The notes under the pieces were generated by a model. It was not told the DNA's origin and searched no databases. It saw nothing but the letters and a program-made list of their open reading frames with translations. From Carya illinoinensis (Eukaryota > Streptophyta > Magnoliopsida > Fagales > Juglandaceae): a stretch of DNA of 64,000 bases. A program made the position numbers and the translations under genes. The stretch spans positions 20,328,001 through 20,392,000 of the forward strand of contig NC_056761.1 in the NCBI RefSeq assembly GCF_018687715.1, read 5' to 3'. The number at the start of each line of letters is the position of its first letter. The stretch's first letter is position 1. Positions 46,013 to 57,823 of this stretch are shown in pieces.

Positions 46013-46619
46013 AGTGATAAGACCTTCTTTACATAGTAGGAAGTGGTATGGTGATAAGGGATCCCCCTTGACTTATGCCTAGTGAAGGGATTATAGGACC
46101 CTTTTGCTCACCATTAATCAAAACTGAGAAGAAAACAGTTTTAATGCACATCATCACTAAGTCAATCCATTTAGTTTGAAAGCCCATATTGCCCATCACA
46201 GCCTACAAGTATCCCCATTCAATACGATCATAAGCCTTATTCATGTCCAACTTGATAGACATGGAACCATCTTTCTCGTCTCTTGCTCCTCAAAAAGTGG
46301 ATCATTTCATATTCTACTATAACATTATCACTAATGAGTCATCTTGGTATAAAGGCACTTTGGGAACTAGAAATGACATTAAAGATAAGCTTGAGTCTAT
46401 TAGCAAGCACTTTTGAGATCAATTTATACACAACATTACACAAACTAATAGGCCTAAACTTAGTAATTTTCTCAGGCTTTTTTTTCTTAAGGATCAAAGT
46501 AATAAAAGGATGATTAAGAGTAAATGGTATTGTACCACTTTGTAGAGCCTGCAGGACAGCAATAGTAACAGCATCTCCAACAATATGCCAATATTGTTGG
46601 AAAAAAATGGGAGCCATGC
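46013..46619 (-). pseudogene. LINE-1-type ORF2, RT N-terminal part
   Basis: Upstream half of the same LINE. The open frame 46339-46617 (minus) reads MAPIFFQQYWHIVGDAV, PFTLNHPFITLILKKK, KITKFRPISLCNVVYKLISK and SSSQSAFIPR, the start of the RT domain; in shifted frame comes a MNKAYDRIEW-like stretch (46210-46260) and then a GQ-type box. The break at 46013 is exactly the Z insertion. To the right the LINE stops at 46619 next to the CACTA end. Confidence 0.88.
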
Positions 46620-48685
46620 CACTACATCACTATATATATACCACTACATCATTATACAATAGTACTATATAGTATTATATATATCACTATACTATAGTGC
46701 CATATATATATCAAATTGTTCGAACTTTATTCTATATGATTTGTTATCATTTGAATAGTATCTATTATCATTCAAACAGTCATTATGTGTTCGAATGTAC
46801 ACTATATAGGTTCGAACATGAATTTCCATTACAGATTGCACAAAGTAATCTAATTAAATTACTAATTAAATTCTAAAAATGTATTTTAAATTATCACACA
46901 GTAGAACATCATAATAATGAACATAATGAGAGTATAATTAATACTTTAAAACATGCACCCAAGTGAATAAATATACTTATAAAAAATACTTGGTCAAAAG
47001 TAGCTAACATAATGACAGTAATTCTAATTAAAATATTTAACAAAATACTTAATATAGCACGATATATTAGATTTAAGAAAATGGTATAGCACAATTGATT
47101 AGATTTAAGAAAATCATATACCACAATTAATTAGATTTAAGAAGATCATATAGCACAATTAATTAGATGTAAGAAGATCATATAGCACAATTAAATCATA
47201 TAGCAAAAAAATAATACCTGAATTATATAATTATATGCTATTTGATATATTATTGTGTCCTTTATTGTTGTTGTGTATTGCTCTCGTGTCTTGTATGCTG
47301 CATTGAGATAAACCTTAGACCCGTTCGAGAGTTACATGAAAAGTTGATTGATAACTTTTGAATTGTTCAAAGTAGACAGTTTGGGATTGTAAGGTAATTT
47401 TCAAGAACTATCCAATTGTATCTGTTCGCATCCAAGAGATGATGACTTTGAACTAAATTTTGGTCAAAAAGATGAGTGTAAGACAGTCAATGAACTTATG
47501 TGTAATGCATTCCGCAAATATAAGGCACGGTTTCATAAGCATTATAATAAGTTCGAGAACAAGAAAGATGCACGCAAACATCCTTTTCAAGATGTCCGAC
47601 CTTCTAATTGAGAAAAACTTTATGACATATTTGACGATCCATCATATAAGGTAAATTAAATGAATTTTTTTACGTGTCCAATTTATAATTTTTGCTTCCT
47701 AATACTTACAACTTCTATGCAGGAGAGAAGTTTTATAAACAAAACAAATAGATTGAAGTTGAAGATTTATCATCATGCAAGCTCAAGACCTTTCCATTGC
47801 CTCTCTAAGAAATTGGTAATGATATTTTTTTTAATTATATATAGTTTGTTATTTGGAGGTATTCTAATGACTTTATATATAAACAAATGTCTCTTGTAGC
47901 AAGAGAAAAATACAAATTATAATCTGACAAAATTATTTGTTGCAAATTGAGATGGAAAGACCTAATTAGTGAAACAAGCAGACATGGAGATGCGCATAAA
48001 ACAACAAGAACAACAGCAAGAAAAGTTCAGGAGAGAGGTGCAACTCCAAATGTAGATTTTTATGCAATAGTTCAGGCCTGCAAGTGACTAATTTACATTA
48101 TACATACAAATTTTGGGACATATTTATGTATGAAGAACGCTAGTACTACTGTTTTATTTATTTAGTTCGTACTTATTAGACTACTTTTATGGGTACTAAA
48201 CAAATTGTAATGTATTTATGACGATTAGACTATTAGACTTATTAGACTAATTGTAATGTACTTATTAGACTACTTTTGATTGTATCATGGTTCGATTGAA
48301 CCTCTTACTCAATACATTCAAACATATCTTACAGTTTGATCATCAAATTGTTTGTTCAAACATTTCCTCACACCTATTTGGTTGAATAGACTGGTATTGA
48401 TCGACCACTCATGAAAGACGTGTTCAAACAAATTTGGCATTCGTATGTCAAGTTTATTCCGTTCGAATGTGATTATGGGACGAAATTTAGTCATCCAAAA
48501 CACATATTCAGTTCAAACATGATTGAACGATTTTGCTCAATTTGTCCCAAAAGATAGTTTTTGGTACATTGTTATTGAAACAACTTTGGGACAATTTTTT
48601 TTCATCGCAAAGAATATTTTGGGATGAAATCACAATTTTTTTTGGACAAAAATGTTCGTCCCAAAAAACCACTTCTCTTGCAGTG
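46620..48685 (+). mobile_element. Decayed CACTA (En/Spm-like) transposon
   Basis: The left end reads CACTACATCAC and the right end, reverse complemented, CACTGCAAGAGAAGTGG, both close to the CACTA consensus. Near the right end GGGACGAA-type words occur at least four times in both orientations (about 48477, 48545, 48620, 48656) and TTCGAA/TTCAAAC words occur at both ends, as in subterminal repeats of CACTA elements. It holds a transposase relic. The 3-bp flanks (TGC, GGC) do not match, so one end may be off or rearranged. Confidence 0.58.
47450..48065 (+). pseudogene. Plant En/Spm-type transposase relic (Transposase_24-like)
   Basis: With frame changes the plus strand reads CKTVNELMCNAFRKYKARFH, then KLYDIFDDPSYK, an intron-like gap (about 47648-47722), ERSFINKTNRLKLKIYHHAS, and later a glutamine-rich coiled-coil-like MRIKQQEQQQEKFRREVQLQ. 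Order and motifs (the KN.. NR.. HH..SR block followed by a coiled coil) are those of the plant transposase family found with CACTA elements. There are several stops. Confidence 0.62.
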
Positions 48686-49751
48686 GGCCCTAGTAGGACT
48701 TTTAAAAAAATATCAATAAATCAATCAATTAATGAAATAAGTCACAATAAAACAATCAACAAATCAATTTGGTAAAGAAGTGAAAACTCATTTGAAGAAC
48801 ATCTTTAAAATCTAGAACCACTACAGGTGTAAGTCAACACCCAAAATCTATTACGGAGATTTAGTTTGTTACAACCAATTTAGAAACATTCACAATACAT
48901 TCATAGCAGCTCCAGTATGGAAAGATGGAAACCTAATTTTCAAGTTATGCAAAGATGGAAACCTGATTTTCAAAGTGAAAAATCCAACTTCAAAGAAAAA
49001 TGGAGTTTCAGCCCATTCTCTCTATAGCTCAATTATGGCCACTTTGCTCCAAATGAAGAGGGCGTGCATAGCTTCCTTTTGTAGCCAATTTCTCATATGC
49101 CATGTAACCCTAGTCAAAGTCACATTCATGAAAATTTGCTCGAGTGCCTTGCGATCGAGTGTCAAGCGCACATTGTGTTCAAGCATTGCTTGAGCTATGA
49201 GTCAAGCGCATGTCGTGAGAACTTTCTGTTTTGCATTCGCTTGAGTCACTAACGAGCAAATGTAGAGCTTATGCCAATCTCATGTCTTTTTGTCATTCTT
49301 CAACTAATCATCACTCAACAAGTTACAACACAATTTAACTCACTTTGTCATATGAACATGCCAACACACTTAGAAGGGAGGATTTAGAGTTGGATATTTA
49401 AAATCCAAAATCAATATTATAAATAAGTTGCAATAAGTTTTAAATCTGTTCATTTATGTTTGAAATCGTTTTAATTCATACTATCATCCATCCAAAAAAT
49501 AGTTTTAAATAACATATACTTATATGTTTGAAAGCTAGACATTTTACATCCCTTTATTTAAACTCAAAATTCTTCTATCCAAATTAGTCTAACTTGGCAA
49601 AATCCCAAATATAGTTAACTAGAACCATCACCAAGCCTCAATAACATCATCAATATCTCAAAATTCCACTACACTCAAATACGCTTGCACATGCATCCTA
49701 CTCTTGATCTTTAGCTAAAATGACCAAATCATTTGAAAATAGTGAAGATAA
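48686..49751 (-). repeat. Left part of family X copy 3, poorly resolved
   Basis: The last 60 bases (AAATGACCAAATCATTTG ending GTGAAGATA) continue at 52046 as GATATTGGGTGAG when the solo LTR is removed, matching the order in X copies 1 and 2. Further left the relation is loose. GAGCG/CAAGCG-rich words (49140-49270) resemble 8180-8460 of copy 1. No gene; the 72-codon frame at 48975-49193 has no support. Confidence 0.45.
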
Positions 49752-51047
49752 TGTAATACCCCGTGTTTACGTGTATTTTCAATGAAGAATTATTTAAATT
49801 CTTATAATTAATGGCTTTCTTGTTTTAAATTTAATGTGTTAATCGTTGGATTTATTTTATGATTTTTAAGTTGTGAAATTTATTTTGATTGACTTTCTTG
49901 ATATTAATTATTGTTTTGCATTTAAATTGCTCTTTGCTTTAAATTGTCTTGTTGTTGGGCTTAAATTATTTTATCTTACTAATGTATAGTTGTAGTGTTT
50001 TTACTTGGCTTTTATTTATTTTTATTGTACCTTTTTATTTCTTAGATCTTTATTTTCGGACTGTGCTTATTTTAGTAGGTTGTTCTTTGTTTTTGGGCCA
50101 AAACCCCTTCATTTTCAGGCCCAGCCCATTGCCCTTCAAAACCCAGCTCCTTATCCCCCTTAAATGGAGTGTTTTGGCCTTGCCTTAGGGTTTCTTTCAT
50201 TTCTTTTTCTTCTCCTCTTTCTTTGTTATGCCGTTTGTCTTCTCCTTCTTCCTCTGAAATTTTTCTTGCTGCACGCAACTCCCTCTTCTTCCCCTTCTTT
50301 CCATTTTCATTTTCCTTCATTCTTTCTTCAAAACCAAAGTGTGTTGTAGTTGCCTTTCTCCATTTTCATTAGGTAATTTCTTGCACTCTAATCTTGTTGT
50401 TTTAGTTTCTAGTTTCTGCAGACCGAACCTTCTCTTCTCCATCTCCTATCCTCATTTTCTTCTTTTGCTTTTGAAAATCTATGTCATGCCATAGCTCTTG
50501 ATTTCTGTTTCTCTATTTCTAACCATGCATTTCTCTTTCCCTTCCTTACATTTTATTTCATCTAATTTCTCATCTTGTGTAGGTAAATCCATGAGCTTCC
50601 ATGCTTAGTTTTTCTCTTTTTTTCCCTTAGGATTTTTGTGTGCTAGATTGTGGGTAAAACCTTGTGATTTTTGGATGTTTTTGGCCTCCAAACTGTGCTT
50701 TGTTTTGACCCCAAACTGTGAGCTTCCATTTTTATTTTGCTTGGTTATTTTCTCTCTTGTCTTGCATGCCATTGTCAAGCCTTTATTTTCTAGTTTTTAT
50801 TTTATAAATCAGCCCCTTTTCTCTTGCAAATTCCCTTCAGATTTACTTATTTTTGAAATCCATTTTCTATCCCAAATAATATGATTTTGGTGATTTTATT
50901 TTTGAGTTCGCTTTTGATGTTAATTGGGTGTTACATTGTATATTTACATGCATATTCATGTTTGTACATGAAAATTAGTTTTTCTCATAATTGCATGCAT
51001 GTTTATGTGTATATTTGAAAACTAAATTTTCATAAGAGAGATGGTTT

Positions 51048-51175
51048 TTAGGTGCGTTTGTATCACGACCCCAAGCTGAGATAGGATATTATCTCGGTGG
51101 AACTCTTCTGGTCACTCAGAAGTGGAATATACTAAGTGACGTCTCTCGCGTTGTCACTGGCCAACAATGGGATCG
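51048..51175 (+). other. Conserved GC block in the divergent LTR
   Basis: GTATCACGACCCCAAGCTGA, TATTATCTCGGTGGAACTC, CACTCAGAAGTGG and AAGTGACGTC repeat the block of E1-E3 while surrounding sequence has diverged much more. Confidence 0.55.
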
Positions 51176-51692
51176 GACGAGATGGTAACACTGGTGCCGA
51201 CTTCATGGCCCCTTTCTTGGTAGGGGCTAAAGAATGCTTGGCCATGAATGCGCTGGGTGCGGAACTGGGCATCCCTAGTTACAAAGCCACATGCATGGTT
51301 GTTACCCATGGTGTGACAAAGAGAGTTAGGGTGTGCGGCGGATAATTTCTAGAGGAGATTATGGTGCATACGATTTAAAAATTAGATAATGCGCCATTTT
51401 CTGGGAAAATTGCAAGTTTTGATAAAAGGATTTATGTGAAACATTTTCTAGGAAAATGGTGGATTTCTATGTGGGTTGTTTTCTGGGAAAATAGCAGATA
51501 TGTTTTAATGGATATATTTTTGGGCCAAATGGAATTTTGGCGTACGTTGAAAAATATTCATTTTCCCGAAAAATGATGTTTTGGGTATCATGCATATTTC
51601 ATCATATGCATATATAATTGTTGGTTGCATTAATGTATCTTTATCTCTTGGGTTGTTTGGGCTATTACTTACATGCGATACTATTTTATAGT

Positions 51693-51755
51693 ACTGTAAA
51701 TTTTGATGCAGTTGAGGATGTAGAGCCTGAAGATGCGACTCCACCTGAGGATTGA
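51693..51755 (+). other. Short acidic reading frame in the divergent LTR
   Basis: Reads TVNFDAVEDVEPEDATPPED and stops. It is four residues shorter than in E1/E3 but in the same frame. Confidence 0.4.
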
Positions 51756-52045
51756 TCGGGGATCACTTTCTCGAGTATTGGGATTTATTACCCCGTTTTG
51801 CTTACTGTATTTTGGCTTATCATGTTTTTATTGGATAACTGTATTACTTTTGAAACGCTTGTATTTAAACAAATTTTTATTTAACAATTATGGTACTTAG
51901 TTGATTGACTTTAACTTACCCACTTTGTCTTTTGTCTTACATGTGCACACACTTAGTACTTGTCATTAGGGCATGTGACCTGTGTTGTCATCATCCTGAC
52001 GCCTCGATTTCCATGTATCCATATATGAGAGTTTGGGGCATCATA

Positions 52046-52199
52046 GATATTGGGTGAGTTATCAACAACTCTATAGGTAGAGAACATATGCTAGTATATA
52101 AATATGAGCAATTTACAAAGTACAAAATGTATAACAAAACATGTTATCAAAATATCAGGGCGACAGTTTCACAAGTATTCATATACAAAAGTTGTTTGG
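52046..52199 (-). repeat. Middle part of family X copy 3
   Basis: GATATTGGGTGAGTTATCAA to ACAAAAGTTGTTTGG matches 7557-7735. It lies between the solo LTR and the LINE and continues at 60570. Confidence 0.7.
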
Positions 52200-52410
52200 A
52201 ATAAAAGCCTACAAAGACCAGATAGAGAGAAGCCAGAGCTTCTTTATCTAGGAGGTGGAATACAACTCTCTGCACATATCGCTGCTCATTTTCAAGTAAT
52301 TACTTTCAAATATACATAAGAGATCTTTAGCTAACTGCACTTGTTGTTGCTCACAATCTCCACTACAACACTTCAGTCATCAACCATCTCAGTTACAGCT
52401 TCAATCTCTA

Positions 52411-52996
52411 ATGGACATGGACTCTCCCATCACCAAAACTGAAGCTTTGTCATGGCATGATCTCAACCTCCACTCTACTCCAAAGTCAGCAAAAGCCACT
52501 TTAGACAAAATCCTGATAGGAAGGTTGCTAGGAAATAGACCTTTGAACAAGTTTGCTATTCATTCTAGTATTAAAGTTTCATGGAACTTTATTCAAAACT
52601 TTCTCATTGAGGATATGGATACAAACAAGTTAATATTCACTTTTAGATCTCCCCAAGACAAGTTCAAAGTTCTTAATCAAGCCCCTTGAAATTTTAAAGG
52701 GCATCTACTTATTCTAAAACCTTGGTCTCCTGGTGCTACTCTTCAAGAAATCAATCTAAATCATGCAACTTTCAATGTGCAAATACATGGTCTTCCTTTA
52801 GATTATATAACTCTCAACAATGCAGTTGAAATTGGGAAAGCACTTGGTACGCTGAATAAGGTAGAAGAAGACCCTCTCTATGGTTTGGCTTTAAGAAAAT
52901 TCATAAGGATCAAAGTTGAATTAGACATCCCCAAACCTCTTCAACAAGGCTTTATTATGCCAAGGCTAGGAAAAACTGTCAAATTTCCGCTACGTG
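52411..52996 (+). pseudogene. LINE ORF1, N-terminal part (DUF4283-like)
   Basis: The RNA-binding protein of the LINE. The ATG at 52411 opens a frame with LIGRLLGNRPLNKFAI and SWNFIQNFLIEDMDTNKLIF, DKFKVLNQAP, then a stop (52687-52689); the same frame resumes with HLLILKPWSPG and MQIHGLPLDYITLNNAVEIG, FIRIKVELDIPKPLQQGF and RLGKTVKFPL. These are the conserved parts of plant LINE ORF1 (DUF4283). The expected zinc knuckle is cut in two by the CACTA-like insertion at 52997. Confidence 0.87.
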
Positions 52997-53279
52997 CACT
53001 GCACGAAATAAATACTATTTGCAGCTATTTTCATTTTCGGCGATAGAATTATGGTTGCAAAAAGCCTGTTTTTAGACTTAGGGAAAATGTTTGTGTCAAT
53101 TATGAAAATAGCCAAGAAAATCAGTTATTTTTGGCGATTTTGTGCGCTGGAATAAGTATGGCTGCAAATAAGTTGTGTGTGTAGTTCTATATCGTCATAA
53201 TAAATTTTTTGCCATTACATATATTTGTTACGGCGACAATTTTTTACTTATTAAGGCAACAGTCGCCTTAATAAGTTTT

Positions 53280-53427
53280 CTACCCTTAATCCTCCCGCGT
53301 CTTATTTTCCCACGCAGGACCCCACTCTCTCTCTCTCTCTCTCCAGTTCTACATGGGAGTTTCTGTTCCTTGCTAGCGCCGTCGTCTTCTTGCCATCTTC
53401 TCGCCGGTGAGTTTCTTTTATACTCCA

Positions 53428-53468
<41 letters not shown>

Positions 53469-53590
53469 GTAACTCTCATTCGTTTCTCTATGCCGCACAT
53501 TACTCTTGCTCGATTCGGTTGTAACTTTGGGATTGATAGATGTAAAGAGTTTAGTTGTTTTACTTTTTTGTCTTTAATTTTAAAATGAAG
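53280..53590 (+). other. CT-repeat, gene-leader-like segment in the CACTA-like element
   Basis: Two CT microsatellites (about 53324-53343 and 53429-53464) flank CGTCGTCTTCTTGCCATC and a donor-like CCGGTGAGTTTC (53404-53415). This resembles a plant 5' leader with first intron that a transposon has captured. No clear coding exon follows; the 137-codon frame here is compositional. Confidence 0.35.
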
Positions 53591-54559
53591 TCTTGTGATT
53601 TTGCCATATGGTTGTCTTGTTTGCTTAACTAAGGGGAAAAATCGTAGAAGGTATTCATGGATTTAGTTCGAATCCTGTACGATTGGCCTACGACTATGGT
53701 GCTTCATTCCTATAAATACACATGTAAATGCATATGCAATGCCTAAATATGCTATTTTCTAGTGAACTCGGGGTTGTAATGTTTTCTGTGGCATTATTAC
53801 ATTATGTTGTCATCTTTGCTTGGTTTCTAGTGGAGGGTAGTTTAGGAGATTTAAAATATAAATGTGCAAATGAAATTGTGTTATCAGGATAAAAATTTTA
53901 ACTTCCTATGTCCTATGCCAAGATCTTAACATATAACAAAAAAATATGTCTAACTTTGAATGGTTCTTTAAATCAAAGCAACAATAACTCTTTCAGTAGT
54001 GTTGGTGAGCTTGGAATTTTCGATGAAACAGAAAAAGCTAGCTAGGCCCTAAAATTTTTGTCTAAAAGTTTTGATTTTGTCATTAGTCTATCCTAATTCA
54101 CACAATTCAACCACTCCATTAAACTCCCCCAAAACAGAGCGTTCTTTTAGCAAAGCACTTTTATTTTAGATGTATGTACTGCCTATTGTTGCAGAGGATT
54201 GTGGTATATATCTTTGTCAGTAGAAATGTTTGGTGGGAAGGGGAAAAAAAAATCAAAATACTTAAAATGTAATAGTAAAATTCTGTACATGTGAAAGTTG
54301 ATTTTGTCTTAACTTTTTTATATATGATTCATCCAAATAGATACCTTAATGTGAAATATATTCTAGCTGATTTAGTTTTTTGTGTTGTGTAGGCTTGAAA
54401 AATCAAAATGAGAAAAGTAAAAGTAATATGAGACAAGTCATCTATGCTAACAATCCCAGACACTGACACTTATTTACAATATCATGAATTGGATTATGGT
54501 CTGGTGATGTTTTATGTCCATTAGGACTGACTTCATCCTCATTTTTCTATTTACTTACC

Positions 54560-55085
54560 TTCAATCCAAAGGGTTTTAAATTTTTTCAAACACTGCCATC
54601 CAACTGAATTTCATGGTCTTCGACATCTTAATGGGTTGGGTTGTTTGAGAGTTGAAATTGAGGGGGATTCTCTTCTTGTTATTAATTGGTTGAAGTCGCA
54701 GCGGTGTGGTCTTTGGTATATGGAGGTCTATTGGGATGAGATCCAGTGCCGGTTGGTTGGTATTAATTTATCTCTAGCTCATGTTTATAAAGAAGTCAAT
54801 GGAGTAGCTGATGGTCTAGCTAAAAGCGGCGCTCAAGGAAAAACTGGCTCTTGGTTTATTAGAGGGATTATTAGATTGGATAAGGGAGGTTTTTCATGAT
54901 CATATATCAGGAAGTGTAGGAGGTAAGGTTAGTAAGTATGATGGGTTGGTGGTGGTATTTGGATATGGTTTTATTTTTAGTCTGGTCATTTGTTTGATTC
55001 GTTGTTACCACGATTTTGTTTCCTCTGCCACAAGTGAGGATGATATATAATAAGGAAACTTGTCTTCCATTGAGACTGTTTTTTT
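54560..55085 (+). pseudogene. LINE RNase H fragment inside the CACTA-like element
   Basis: The open frame 54636-54899 reads LRVEIEGDSLLVINWLKSQ, then LSLAHVYKEVNGVADGLAK, the second half of the plant LINE RNase H domain (RVT_3 type), and ends with a stop. A non-coding tail with ACTTGTCTTCCATTGAGAC and a T run follows, like the 3' end of a LINE. It belongs to a different LINE from the host one, which has its own 3' end at 60565. Confidence 0.7.
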
Positions 55086-55771
55086 TTTAAATCCTTGTTT
55101 ATATACGTTCATATTCATCCCACGAATATTCAAAGTAATTATTAGCTAATCTTGATTTTGGTTGGCATAAACATGTGACATGGTATTTTCATCCTATCAT
55201 AAGATACATGTAAATTAAATTTAATGTTTACGTAAGATTTTAAATTATATGATATTTAGTGATAAAATTAAAACCAACAATGTTTGTTCTAAACCGATCT
55301 TATTAAAAAAAATAACAAACTAACATAACTTAATATGATACATTAGATTGTAAATTACCTTTTTTTAATAAAGAGTAAGTCTAACATATCACACTAAATT
55401 ACACGAATTTATAAACTTGTTTTTATAAAATCTTTGTATAAATCCAGCAACCATATTATTCATATTCTATAAGTACATACCCAATAGTTTTATGTCTGGA
55501 AAGCAAGATTATAAATAACAGGGGTAGCTTTGTCCGTATCTTTGAAATGGTAATATTTGTTTGTGACATTTGCGGCTATTATTATTGTCGGAAATAATGT
55601 GTATTTGTGGCAATTCTCAAAGTAGCTGGAAAAAGTTTTACTTGGCTCTTTAATAGCGGCTATTTAGTGGCAATTAGAAATAGCCGGTAATAATTAATAG
55701 CGGCTAAAGTTAAGATTATTTCCGGCGACTTTGGTAGCTGAAAATGATCTTTTTTTTTTTTTTTTGTAGTG

Positions 55772-57111
55772 ATGTGTGGAAGACTTGGTCATTCCCAAAT
55801 ATTCTATGTTACCTAAGCTCACCCTCCACAATAATCAAATATGACCCATGGATCAGAGCTGAATATAACAGCAGCCAAGGAAATACTCAGGCTTTTCAAC
55901 AAACAGATAGTGGGCAAAATGAAGAAATAGAGCAAATGTAAAGTCCCAACCCAACGATAGTGCCTTATGACAAATTTAACAAAGGGAAACAAGCTAGTAT
56001 TGAAAGTAAACAACATGAAATGAACAAAATCACTCTTAGAGGCTAGCAAAATCTTACCAGTGGCCGGTCACTTTGAGACCATCTTTACCAATAAACTAGA
56101 ACTGTTGCACTTTTTCCTGACTCCATCGAATTCTTTGAAGCTAGGCAAAAACTCCAAGCGAACAGATTCAGCAAGCTCCCAAACACTATTCAGCTACAGT
56201 GATCCAAGCACATTTAATTCTCCAACAAGAAGAGTAAATATTTTCATTGTTGAGCTAATTACTGAATCTAGCAACCTTACCTCGTTTGGTAGCCAGATCT
56301 CAATTATGTCTTCAAGTCCAGATCCGCAGGTAGGAGAAGTAATAAAGTCTTCAATGCAGATCTCTCAAGATATCACGTCATCGACCGAAGCAGCTAGAAA
56401 CTACCCTCCATGGAATTCTCAATGGAAATAGATTTACTTGGCTACGAGAGGATATAAGACACAGCAACAAAACATCTGAATCGGACTTCATCAGGCCCAT
56501 CAAGGTGTGCCCGTTATCAATTCTTCATCCTCAATAGAAACAAGACCACTGTTTATGGACCTTAAGGATCTCCATACTAATAGGCCCGTTATCTCGATCC
56601 AACCCAACCAAATCAGTACCCGTCTGGAGAAAAAGCTGAAATCACCTACAAGCCCATACTAACCTTAGCTGGCCCAATGCAATGTCGTTCTTCAATTGAG
56701 TGCAACCCCCTACTAGCGTAGGATACAATCCTTCAGTGTTGGTTGCTCCAAGTAGTGCTTTAGTATTGATAGCTCCAATCCCACCACCCTTTAACATCAC
56801 AGAACGGACTTAATCTCAGTTGACCATCCAACTGCTCACTCAAGCCCTCTACGTGAGATAAGTCTTATGCTTGCTGAACCAACAAAAGCAGCAACTGAAC
56901 CTACAAAAGAATGAACTCAAAGTAAAACTAGCCCCAATTTGATTCCAACAGCACACATTACTCAAGTGCATCAACCACCTTAAACAATTTTCCCTTCTAA
57001 GAGGCAACTAGCCATAGAGCTTATTGAAGTTCCAAAAAGGAAATCCCAACGTCTTATAAAAGTGGAGAAAAGAGAGTCCAATGTATGTACAAAAATGCCT
57101 CCACCAGCCAA
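55772..57111 (+). pseudogene. LINE ORF1, C-terminal part and inter-ORF region
   Basis: Starts with the second half of the zinc knuckle (CGRLGHSQ) and continues in another frame with KYDPWIRAEYNSSQGN, equivalent to the YGPWLRA motif of plant LINE ORF1. The remainder, to the ORF2 start at 57112, is stop-rich and low in recognisable motifs. Confidence 0.75.
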
Positions 57112-57823
57112 ATGAAGACATTGGCATGGAATTGCAAGGGTCTAACAGATCCAAAGCAATCAGAAACTTAAGGACTGATATTAAGAAGTATAACTCGTAT
57201 GTATTTTTTTGTCGAAAACCTTGGTGACGGATGATCGCACCATATCTGTTGTAAATAGCATAGGTTTCCACCATTTTGTTCATTATCTAGCTGTTTGTAA
57301 AAAATTAGGCCTTTTACTTTTGTGGCAACTAGGTGTAGAAATAGAACCTATTCTAATAAATATCAAAGCAATCTCAGTTTTAGACTACTCTGATCCTTCA
57401 CATCAACCATGGTTAATTACTTTTCTCTATGCACTGGCCAAATGGAACAACAAAGCTAACTTTTGGAGTCACTTGGACTCATTATATCAAGCTTTCCCAA
57501 GACCCTAGGTATGTATGGGAGATTTCAACGACCTCATTGATCAGTTTGAAAAATATGGAGGACAGCCTATCTTTTATAACCTAAATAAGGGCCTCAAAGC
57601 CCTTATGGACAGGAATGGACTAATCGACATTGGTTATATGGATCCAAAATTCACATGGACTTATAATAGACACGAGAAAACACTCATAAGAGAAAGATTA
57701 GACCGAGTCATAGCAAACCAAGAATGGAGACTACTTTTTTCAGATGCAACGCTTCAACATGAAGCATCATCAGTATCAGACCACCATCCAATCCTGTTGC
57801 ATAATACGGCTAATTATCATTAA
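57112..57823 (+). pseudogene. LINE ORF2, endonuclease domain
   Basis: An AP-type endonuclease that nicks target DNA. The ATG at 57112 starts MKTLAWNCKGLTDP, the canonical ORF2 start (N-C-x-G-L), and hits a stop after 19 residues. Later frames give FHHFVHYLAVCKKLGLLLLW, VWGDFND-type MGDFNDLIDQFEKYGGQ (57515), FTWTYNRHEKTLIRERLDRV and the catalytic SDHHPIL (57778-57798). Confidence 0.88.

Larger units (their letters stand above)
49752..52045 (+). mobile_element. Divergent family E-like solo LTR (E4)
   Basis: 2294 bp, TGTAATACCCCGTG to TTGGGGCATCATA (terminal CA mutated to TA). The flanks GATAA (49747-49751) and GATAT (52046-50) agree in four of five bases. It shares with E1 the order: start with TTTACGTGTATTTTCA, pyrimidine-rich part (50190-50350), conserved GC block (51048-51175), GGTCAGTGTG-type gcatgg region, acidic frame and the end CCTGACGCCTCGATTTCC. 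Overall similarity is lower than among E1-E3, so it is an older or sister family. Confidence 0.78.
52997..55771 (+). mobile_element. CACTA-like element inside LINE ORF1
   Basis: The left end is CACTGCACGAAAT; the right end, reverse complemented, CACTACAAAAAAA. Next to both ends lie repeats related to GCGGCTATT and TTTCGGCGA (53016-53180 and 55560-55740), as in CACTA subterminal regions. The flanks are GTG (52994-52996) and ATG (55772-55774), two of three bases equal. LINE ORF1 resumes exactly after the right end with CGRLGHSQ. There is no transposase, so the element is non-autonomous. It carries a CT-rich gene-leader-like piece and a LINE fragment. Confidence 0.62.

Noticed and set aside
53429..53464. 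Telomere- or satellite-like array
   Set aside because: It is a plain CT microsatellite, as are 63018-63051 and parts of 14755-15200.
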